From: Ulota crispa
Lineage: Eukaryota; Streptophyta; Bryopsida; Orthotrichales; Orthotrichaceae
Direction of reading: 5' to 3'
Length of the DNA stretch: 64,000 nt
Assembly: GCA_963920765.1 (NCBI GenBank)
Contig: OY987242.1
Coordinates: forward strand, 31,086,002 to 31,150,001
The notes under the pieces are model-generated. The model searched no databases. It worked only from the letters and a program-made list of their open reading frames with translations, and was not told the origin of the DNA. The translations under genes and the position numbers were made by a program. Positions 55,719 through 64,000 of the stretch are shown here, piece after piece; within the stretch, counting starts at the first letter, position 1, and the number at the start of each line of letters is the position of its first letter.

Positions 55719-56996
55719 ATGCAGCAATGGAGGCAACAGCTGAAGCGGCAGCTAGAGGAGGGACTACAAGACGACGACTGCGAGGAGATGATGCTGGGCT
55801 TCATGCTAGCGCAAACCAGCGACATGCCAGTGAAGAAGCACGGCGGATCACGACCAGGGCGAGCAGCCAACCAGGAGCGCCAACGTGAAGTCGGCCACAA
55901 CCGTCTCTTCGCAGATTACTTCAGCGCCACACCCGTGCACGACGACAACGCCTTCCGACGGCGATACCGCATGAGACGAGGCTTGTTCCTGCGCATTCTC
56001 GAGGCAGTCTGCGCACGCGATCCTTACTTCGTCCAAAGACGCGACGCCGCGGGCGTGCTCGGCTTATCCTCAATCCAAAAGTGCACAGCCGCGTTGCGAA
56101 TGCTCGTCTACGGCGCCGCAGCGGACGCCACCGACGAGTACTGTCGACTCGGCGAGAGCACGGCGTTCGAAGCCATGAAACGCTTCGTCAAATGCGTCCG
56201 TAGCTCGTTTGAATCCACGTACCTCCGTCAGCCTCGCAAGGAAGACATTCGCAAGCAAATGGACGTGAACCAAACCCGAGGCTTCCCGGGAATGTTTGCC
56301 TCCATTGACTGCATGCACTGGCGATGGAAGAACTGCCCTGCCGCATGGCGAGGCAGCCTTGAAGACGAGGAGAAGAACCGGAGCTTCATCTTTGAAGCTA
56401 TCGTCGATCAATCTCTCTGGATCTGGCATGCTTTTATCGGACTCCCTCGAGATAAACACGACGTCAACTTACTCGACCGATCTCCCATCGTGTCGGACAT
56501 GCTCAAAGGCGACATTGACGAAGAATTAGGGTTTCTGTTAAACGGCAACTCGTATCCGGAATACTATCTCCTTGCAGATGAGATCTACCCTGCTTGGAGT
56601 TGCTTTGTGCAGACCATTGAAGAGCCGCAGGATGAGATGGAGCTTCACTTTGTGGAGAAGCATGAGGAAGCTCGACAGGACGTGGAGAAGTGTTTTGGTG
56701 TGTTGCAGGCTAGGTTTGCTATCATTCAAAACCCTTGCAGGCAGTGGCACATGGACACCGTGTCTGATATTATGCGAGCTTGTGTGATTATGCATAATAT
56801 GATCATTGAAGATGAGGCTGGGTGTGATTTAGAGGTGTTGTTTCAGCATGGGACTGCTACGCAGATGATGCGTGGGTTGACGTTTGAGGATTATACTGAG
56901 GGGACTGAGGAGTTCGAGAACCCGGAGGCTCAGTATGCTCTCCGTGCTGACTTGATTGAGCATCTCTGGAGCTTGAGAAGCTCTGATTTGTATTGA
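55719..56996 (+). CDS. HARBI1/ALP1-like DDE nuclease-family protein
   Basis: A single uninterrupted 425-residue frame. It matches plant HARBI1/ALP1-like proteins of the PIF/Harbinger transposase family: MRRGLFLRILEAV (helical start), then GFPGMFASIDCMHWRWKNCP with the first catalytic Asp, LWIWHAFIGLP, DVNLLDRSPI, YYLLADEIYPAW with the second Asp, and QDVEKCFGVLQARFAIIQNP with the catalytic Glu. The usual ADGIYP reads ADEIYP. The N-terminus has a basic RPGRAANQERQR stretch. Composition is GC-rich like the neighbouring host genes, and I see no terminal inverted repeats. In plants such proteins can be active transposases or domesticated factors (ALP1 acts with Polycomb complexes). The start was chosen as the first ATG giving full domain coverage. 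An AATAAAA lies about 14 bases after the stop. Confidence 0.9.
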   Translation: MQQWRQQLKRQLEEGLQDDDCEEMMLGFMLAQTSDMPVKKHGGSRPGRAANQERQREVGHNRLFADYFSATPVHDDNAFRRRYRMRRGLFLRILEAVCARDPYFVQRRDAAGVLGLSSIQKCTAALRMLVYGAAADATDEYCRLGESTAFEAMKRFVKCVRSSFESTYLRQPRKEDIRKQMDVNQTRGFPGMFASIDCMHWRWKNCPAAWRGSLEDEEKNRSFIFEAIVDQSLWIWHAFIGLPRDKHDVNLLDRSPIVSDMLKGDIDEELGFLLNGNSYPEYYLLADEIYPAWSCFVQTIEEPQDEMELHFVEKHEEARQDVEKCFGVLQARFAIIQNPCRQWHMDTVSDIMRACVIMHNMIIEDEAGCDLEVLFQHGTATQMMRGLTFEDYTEGTEEFENPEAQYALRADLIEHLWSLRSSDLY

Positions 56997-57700
56997 AAAC
57001 GTTTTATCAATAATAAAAACACCTTTCTTTTTAAGTTTTTGGGGGTAAATTTTAAGATTGGCTTGCCATCAATGACACTTCGAAACTTGGAATTGTTCCA
57101 TCTTGTTACTTCTACTGGTTTTGTTGCTTTTGCTGCTTTTATTGCTTTTGTTGCTTTTGTTTCTTTTATTGCTTTTGTGTTTTAGACTTCTTGTCCTGCT
57201 TCTAATGGAAGATGGTTTTTGTAGCATTAGGGGCGGTTCACCCTCCGTCCCATGTCTCGTCTGTGCAAGAACGCAAGATTCCAGCTTTGTTGAGTTATTG
57301 AGTGAAAAAACGAGAATTAAAGAAAGTCACGAGTATTGTACGCAAAATGTCGGTGGGACTTGGGATGAAAGTTGGGTCTAGTAAAATGATTCAAGCGTTA
57401 GTGAAGTCCCACCTTCTTGGCACCAAAGTTTTCAACGAGCGTTCTCATGTAGGCATTGGGACGTGGACTTGGAATATTATGAGTTCTGAGTCCCAATTTT
57501 AGGCTCTCAATTTCAATGCGATATGGTGTGAGCTGCCCTTCAAATTTATCCACTAAACTTTTCAAAAGAAAAAAAAGTAGAGGAAAATGGTCTTGGTACT
57601 AACTAGGGTATGAAAACACCACTAATTGTTGGTTTTTAGGTGTGAAATCACACTAGAAGTTCTAGGTTTAGAGGTTATCATGAGTTTGTATCACTAATAG
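56997..57700. other. 3' flank with pyrimidine microsatellite
   Basis: At about 57113-57182 imperfect TTGCTTTTGTTG/TTTATTGC repeats form a T-rich microsatellite, which would read as poly-Leu in one frame and is not coding. The rest shows no gene. Confidence 0.55.
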
Positions 57701-59489
57701 AAAAACTTGTCCTAAATGATTATTTCACAATGACTACAAATGTCCACAATGATTATAATTGAGGTCATTTGTTAATTATTGTGGACATTTACAATTGTTA
57801 CGAACTAGGGGTTTATCTTCTTATAGTTTGTTGAGTTTGACAAGTATATAAGGATGGAACATAACAATCTATTGACCTTTCTTTCTATTAGAGAGAAGTA
57901 TAGGTTTGTTAATCAATCACTTATTATCACAAAAACATTGACATCAAAGAGGTTTTGACAATCCTTGTATAAGCAATATTACACTTGTTTGGAAACTCAA
58001 AAACCAAAAATATCAACTGAATCTCAATCTTGGGTCAACTTTTTGAAGTTTTGTTTTTTATTTGTTTAATTTGTGAATATAGGTTGGAACACTAAAACAA
58101 ACCATACAAGTGTTTATTATGACAAGAATACACTACAAGAAATGTTCATGATTAGAATTCATGCACAAAGTTATGCTATTGGCTCTCCAATTTCCAAGTT
58201 CTTGTATAGTTCTTGAAGTTATAGCTTGAAATAATCCTTTTATTGTCTACAAATAATATTCAGGTTGTGTTTCTTTATGAATCAATGAATCCACACTCCA
58301 TTTGCTTAACCATTTGAGGAGGAGGTTTTCAAATTTTGAATATTGAATGAGTGTAAATAGGTTCTGTGCATATGAAAATTCTTTTTACATTCATCCATAT
58401 AATTTTAGATTCTTGTATTAGTTTTTTTATTACATCTAAGAGGTGTAGGTCTCTAAAAAGAATTGTGAAAAATCTCTTTACTTCAAAGAATGCATGCATG
58501 TTTCAACTCAAAAAAATTACTTTTCTTAATAAATGGATTTTGTCAAAAACCACTCCAAAAACTAAGCACAATAAAAACAAATAAATAAAATTCACTACAA
58601 TTTCTATATTCCAAACTTCAAAAAAAAAATCCCCATGGAAGTAGTATTTTTAAATCCACATTCAAAATTTTGAAGAGGTTTTGAATTACTTGTTTCCATC
58701 TTCTTCTTTTCTATAAACATTATTGTGCATTGGTAAATTCACCTATGCAAACATGATTTGCTAGTCCTAATCTAGATTTTGTAATTAGTAGTTATCAATT
58801 AGTTGTTTTGTTTATATAACACATCTCAACATTTTTGAAGATTTAGAGCCTTTCTCTTCAAGGTTTTATAGAGTCAAATGCCAAAAACATTCTCCCATTG
58901 TTCTTTTTCATTTTCTTTATTTCTTGAAATTTTAATTGTAGTAGCAAAAACTCCTTAAAAAAAGTGAATTATGACAACTTTTAACTACAAGTCAAGGCTA
59001 TTGTGGAACTTTTGCTACTCTCAATGCTAGCTTACCATTGGTTAATTCTTTGAAAACAATCCCAAAGTTTTTATACTGCAAGTCCAAATTAGGTTTTCAA
59101 AACATATTTTAGCATTTGAAGGACCTAATTTTAGATTTTGGATCCTCCAAAATGGGAGGCCAATTGGTCTTAAGGTCATTGTCAAATTATATTAAAATAT
59201 ATCTATTACAATAAAATTTATTCTTTGAATCTAGACAACACATACAACAGGTGGAATAAAAATACCATTAGCTCTACTTGATTTTTTTTATCCCTTCAAG
59301 GTTTGCACAAATGACTTTAACTTTTTGGCCTTAAGATCTTTACACACAAGAGAATTGGCTCCCATTATACTCTTGTTGTAACGGGTGTTTGGGGTTGTTC
59401 CTAAAACCAGTTGGACTTTAATTGTGGTTGACATGTTCCCAAATTGCATGGCCGTATTTCCCAGTGTATGGTAGTTTGTTCATAAACCG
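57701..59489. other. AT-rich intergenic with small hairpins
   Basis: A hairpin at about 57749-57792 (GTCCACAATGATTATAATTG against AATTATTGTGGAC) and a CACTACAAGAAA-type terminus at about 58131 may be parts of a degraded CACTA-like MITE. No gene is seen. Confidence 0.4.
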
Positions 59490-59765
59490 TCTAGTCATTA
59501 AAATTGCCCACCTTCTCAAACGTTCCCTTGTTGTACATGTTTTTTTTCATGGGTTTTCAAAATGTACAAGTGGTGTACATTTGAGGAGGTGGGCAGTTTT
59601 AGAGACTTTTGGTCTTTCCACTTCAAAATTTCATAACTAATTCCACAAAAGTTCCAAAAAATATGAAATAACTTGGGTTAGATGTCAATTCTTCTTATCT
59701 TTCAAGGAAAATTTACTAAAAAATAGTTCAAGAAGTTTCACATCTCCAAAATTCAGTTTCAGCGC
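59490..59765. repeat. Repeat homologous to 38374-38704
   Basis: Same-strand homology to the short element upstream of ACC, sharing GTGTACATTTGAGGAGGTG, TTTCCACTTCAAA, CATAACTAATT and CAAAAAATATGAAA words in order. Its right end is interrupted by a Tourist-like insertion at 59769. Confidence 0.65.
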
Positions 59766-60274
59766 TTAAGGCCCATTCGCACTTGGTCTTTGCTTTTAAC
59801 AAATAGCGGCTGTGAGGGTACTTAAGTTTGCGCATGTTCAGACCAGGGTCGGTCTTACACCCCAAGCCTAGGTGGCCTCTGCGTTGGCAGGTAAGGAAAA
59901 GCGGTTTTATGGAAAGCTTATGAGAAAAGTTCCCGTGATTCATGACATAATTTCCTAGTTTTTAGTAAGTTGAAATCTTCACTGAAATGAAGATCCGTGA
60001 ACAAGGCGGGAGGATAAAGCCGGTACTTTGTAATGGAATGGGGCTTTCAAAGGTCGATTACATAATATGGGCTTACTGTCGCTCTGGCAGATTAGATAGA
60101 AAAAAATTATAAAAAACTCAACAAGTGTGAACCCCTTGTTCTTATGCCCAGGACCTATTTTCTCTCCATTGCTTTTTCCTATTACCCTTTATGAACCCTA
60201 CTTTTATGTGTACAGTGATGACTTTTACAGTTTAAGAGCGCTTATACTAAGCACCATGTGCGAATGGGCCTTTA
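59766..60274. mobile_element. Tourist-like (PIF/Harbinger) MITE with TTA duplications
   Basis: The 503-bp element 59769-60271 begins AGGCCCATTCGCAC and ends with the exact inverse GTGCGAATGGGCCT. TTA flanks it at 59766-59768 and 60272-60274, the 3-bp target of PIF/Harbinger elements. It is non-coding. It is inserted at the right edge of the 59490-59765 repeat. An intact HARBI1-like ORF lies about 3 kb upstream, although no direct link can be shown. Confidence 0.82.
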
Positions 60275-61143
60275 GGTTAGTGTATAACAAATTGAAAATT
60301 TAAATTTAAAGCATAATCACAGTCACAAAAATCAATGATTTGGTCAGTTTATACATGGCTTGACATTAATCTACAAGCCACAATTGGATCTACCAATCAC
60401 AATGTCATTAACATGATGAACCAGCTGTACGCAAATGGATAAACCCTTACGCTTCCAAAAACTTGCAAAGCAAGTGTAAATGGTGACATGACAAGTTATG
60501 TTTATTAATTAGTTACAAAGGAAATATCCAATAGCATGCTTTGACGGCGGTTTATGAGTGCATTGTAGGTTTCAGACCAAGATATTTTTGTATTTTATGT
60601 TGACATCCACAAGAGCCTGTGTCACACCAAACACAAGCACTTTTCGTAAACAAACATTTTCTAAAATACTTATTAATTAAAGTAGCATCTATTTGAAGCT
60701 CCATGCTCACTACTGTGCAAAAAGTCCCTTTGAAATAAGGTGGCCCAATTGTTTCATCAACGCAACATTCACCTTTATTTGTTTATTTATTTTGGGTTTT
60801 CTTAATTTTGCTTTATTTTTCAAACTTACATTACATCTTTGCAATGCCTTAGCGGCACTTGAATTTTTTTGTTTTTTGTTTCTATAAAACTTTAACTACG
60901 TGATACTGCTCAATTGACGTACTCAAGATTTGTGATATCCATACAATCACTTATTTGAAATGAAACAATTTAGGATATCAACTTTGATAGAGATAGATGT
61001 TTTAGTTGATGAAAATTAACATACCCAAAAATTTGAAATCGTGTAAGCAACTTTACTAAAATGTGACATGTCCAGCATTAAAATGCCATATTGATTCGTT
61101 TAGACCTGAAATAAACAACCTAAAAGCCGAAAACTTCACACAC
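60275..61143. other. AT-rich intergenic, no feature seen
   Basis: No gene, RNA or convincing transposon terminus was identified here. Confidence 0.4.
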
Positions 61144-62232
61144 TTAACCCCTGAGCGCCCGGAGTGAAAACGAGAAAATGGGGCTAGGAGGGAGGAGGGA
61201 CCAGGGATCATGGTCAAAAACATTGTACATCCCAAGTTGGGAATTTAGATTGGGGAGGATTCACTGCTGAAATAGCAAAATGGGTGCTTGATGCACCCGT
61301 CCAAAAATTTGTAAAATTTTTGATCATACCATTTTGTAAATTATAATAGTCAAAGTATAGTTGACTATGTGGCAACTAGCCAATTTGGGGGGGGGGGGTT
61401 TGTGGCTTTGAACACAAAATTCATGCCTTGGAGGAGGCTTTTTAAAAAAAAAATTAGGCATGGGGTGCAATTTATTGGTATCTTGCTAGTTGCCAAATTT
61501 GATGATATTCCAACATCCGCAAGGTGCTTTTTTATATGCCCAAAGTTGCAAGGCTCATATGGCATGGTGGACAATAGACGAGGTACGGGTATAGCTTTGA
61601 CCTCCACAAGGACATGGCTTTCAATGGTACAGCTGCAAAACCCTTCTCCAATTTGAGGCATGCGTGCCAAAACACCCTTAACAATATGAAACACGCCATA
61701 GTTGATGGTCTCTATCCTTGCACCTAAACCTTAAACAATATGAAATGAAGTTCTAGCGTAGTTTTATTTTTATAATAGAATACAATCAATTAGTTGGATA
61801 GTTACAAAGCTCACACACTCCAAGAAGATAAAATGGTGGCTATGTCTAGGGGATGGGGTATATATGGGATAGAGGGTGGCCGCAGGAGAAGGAGGAGCAT
61901 TGCCCCAAGAAGATTAAATGGCGGTTATGTTTGCGGTGGTCATCCTCAAGGATGAGGTATACATGGGGATAGGGGTGGCTGTATTGTAAGGAGATAGCCT
62001 TTTGCCAGAACGGCAAGTGCACGGATCCACTAGTATTGTCATACTTGACTTGCACAATTTGTGCTTGTACAAGTGGTGAAACCCCCATTGCCCACTATGT
62101 GGCATGAGAGTAGTACCATACCCTTAACTAAGTGCAATTTTCTAGGCGGTACATTACTCATTTGGACCAGATTCTAGAGAAAATAAAATTTTGAGGGGCG
62201 ACAATATTGTCCCTAGGGCGCTAAAGGGTTAA
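61144..62232. mobile_element. TTAA-bounded long element (1081 bp)
   Basis: The element 61148-62228 is flanked by TTAA at 61144-61147 and 62229-62232. The left end CCCCTGAGCGCCC and the inverse of the right end, CCCTTTAGCGCCC, agree at 10 of 13 positions. It contains a run of eleven G at about 61387-61397. No convincing reading frame lies inside, so it appears non-autonomous. Confidence 0.78.
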
Positions 62233-62313
62233 GCAAACCACTCATCATGATAATCTTAGCATCATGATAATCTTAGTAGTTGTGCTAATAAAAACCATGT
62301 TATTCCATGTTGT

Positions 62314-63217
62314 TTAACCCTTTACAGACCACCAAACCATATTTTGGTTCAGAAGAGTAGTTTTTGGCCTTTACAATAAAATCACTCAACAATTTGGAAA
62401 CTGATCTTGAAGAACGCTTGTGACCACAAGAATTTTGCATCCAACCCAAAAAACAACAATAGATTTGGATATGGGAGTTGATAAATAACGATGTTTATAC
62501 ATCATGTCCTCAAAATACGTATCCATACTTGGTCAAAGATGGATCAAAGCAATAGCACAATACATCAAACATCCAAAAAGTATGCCACATTTCAATTGTG
62601 CAATCTTTAAAAAATTCAAATTGCTCAAGGAATACGCTTGTGTTGTTTCTCTATACGATAGTAGTACAATTGTAGTATTTGAGAATTCATTGAAATGATA
62701 CTATCATTTTATTTTTTTTAAAATTCATCCTACATTTAAGGGCAATTCTTGATTGCTTTTCACCAATCGGATTTTCCATAACAATTATCAAATTTCTTGT
62801 AGAACCGTTTTAGGGTAGCAAAGAAAATGAAATGTTTGACCCATTATGTCCACTTAGCTACACCTTGTGATTGCTATTTTTGTCTATTTTGTGTGAAACT
62901 AGTCTTGTTGGAAAGGTAGGAAACCTTGCTCTCTAGAATTGTAAGGCTTTTCTCAATCAAAGCTTGGATGAAGCATTAACATTCAAAACCACACAAGCAT
63001 GAAAAACTAGAGATTTTCCATATACGGCTCACTCAATCGTTATAATATTTCACCTCCAACGACAGATCTAGCTGAAATTTTGACACATTACAATGAACAG
63101 GGTGTCCTTCACACTTGTACGATTGGATTATTCAAATTGGGTCCATATTTGATTCAAATGCACATCTAACTTCATTGCTCTAGTTTCTAGTGGATATTGG
63201 GAAAATGTGTGTGGTCT
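62314..63217. mobile_element. TTAA-type left terminus, right end not found
   Basis: TTAA (62314-62317) is followed by CCCTTTACAGACCACC, a terminus of the same class as the other TTAA elements. No inverse end is clear before the next terminus at 63218; a degraded right end near 63211 (GTGGTC) is possible. The interior is AT-rich and non-coding. Confidence 0.45.
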
Positions 63218-63417
63218 TTAACCCCAAAACTACCAAGGCCATTTTTGCCAACCACTCAAAATTGCCCCTATTGCTGCATTCACTCAAAATTTCAACAAAA
63301 TGCTATTCTTGAAAATCTAACCATAGGATCTTGTAATGCACTTGTAGAAGAAGAAGTGGTAAAAAGTTTGTGACATTTGACCGTACAGATTGAAAGTTAT
63401 GAGCATTTGAAGGGAAA

Positions 63418-63448
<31 letters not shown>

Positions 63449-64000
63449 CCATTGTGCCCAAAAATTTTAGATGGCTTGGATTGACATTTGCTGATTTTTT
63501 TTGCACTATGAACCTTGGAGTTGTAATTTTTTCTTATAGGTAATCAAGTTAGATCTTTGTACACCAATTTTCAAGGCAATCAAAGACAAAAAAACACATC
63601 CTAAAAAATATTGCAATGCCACTATATGACAAGTTTTGCAAATACACTATGACGTTTTTGAGTGAAGCTTCCCACCACATGTTTTTAGGTATGGGAAATC
63701 CAAATTGCGTGTTTGAAGATGAACATGTACTTCAAAAGTAAAAAAAAAAGAGTTAAAAACCTCAAAAACTCTAAAATTTAGAAACTCCCAAAGCCCAATT
63801 TGACCTCTTAATGGAAATGAAAGGGGAATAATGGGGACCACTAGAGCAACATGTGGCAACCCCTCCTTGCTCCCCCCCTTCAAAGTTAATATTTTATCCC
63901 TTGCCCAAGCTGCCCCTTGAATTGCTTTTGGCTAAAAGAAAGCCCATAACTTGTGAACCGTGTAATATAATCACATGATTTTTTGCATCCCACAAACCTT
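63218..64000. mobile_element. TTAA-type long element running off the window
   Basis: TTAA (63218-63221) is followed by CCCCAAAACTACCAAGGCC. The interior near 63308-63345 matches the element at 52672-53580. A T run of about 29 lies at 63420-63448, at a position that corresponds, in inverse orientation, to the T run of 51560-52500. The right end lies beyond the window. Confidence 0.55.

Noticed and set aside
57103-57381. Open frame with a long poly-Leu/Phe start
   Set aside because: It is produced by the TTGCTTTTGTTG microsatellite and ends in unrelated sequence; no start context or family resemblance.
59728-59943. Minus-strand 71-codon frame inside the Tourist-like element
   Set aside because: It spans the boundary between two repeats, so it cannot be an ancestral gene, and has no family motif.

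Overview
This is a plant (streptophyte) nuclear DNA window. The evidence is spliceosomal introns with GT/AG ends, a multidomain homomeric acetyl-CoA carboxylase, a BLOC-1 subunit, and a plant-type HARBI1/ALP1-like protein. The species cannot be fixed from the sequence. The intergenic DNA is AT-rich and crowded with short non-autonomous DNA transposons, so genes are sparse.

Layout. 1-1515: nothing recognised. 1516-6446: decayed ten-exon gene joining a ParB/sulfiredoxin-like domain to a beta-class (N6_N4_Mtase-like) amino-methyltransferase. 7.6-8.3 kb: two abutting mobile elements. 11035-12921: stop-riddled intronless DUF3475/DUF668 (PSI-like) pseudogene. 13-27 kb: no gene; it holds a MULE-type MITE with a 9-bp TSD, a CACTA-type MITE with a 3-bp TSD, and several TTAA-bounded elements. 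27893-32862: five foldback (palindromic) units in tandem. 32920-33270 (minus): a possible signal-peptide exon with a TATA box and W-box cores. 33.6-38.7 kb: more TTAA elements, nested foldback elements and a minisatellite.

39601-50883: a complete acetyl-CoA carboxylase gene (29 coding exons, about 2281 residues, all splice phases compatible). It carries out the committed step of cytosolic malonyl-CoA supply. 51.5-53.6 kb: two long TTAA elements. 54786-55325: BLOC1S2, two exons. 55350-55640: an 82-bp tandem repeat carrying telo-box-like motifs. 55719-56996: intact HARBI1/ALP1-like single-exon ORF with its DDE residues. 57-64 kb: no gene; it includes a Tourist-like MITE with TTA TSDs and three further TTAA-type termini.

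The three intact genes (ACC, BLOC1S2, HARBI1-like) all lie on the plus strand in about 17 kb and are not an operon. The most unusual signals are: (1) many TTAA-flanked elements with CCCYTRA-type termini, which look piggyBac-like, one of them with a paralogous empty site inside this same window; (2) the tandem foldback array; and (3) the ParB-like/DNA-methylase-like pseudogene, whose six in-frame stops all fit C-to-T decay of CGA or CAG codons.
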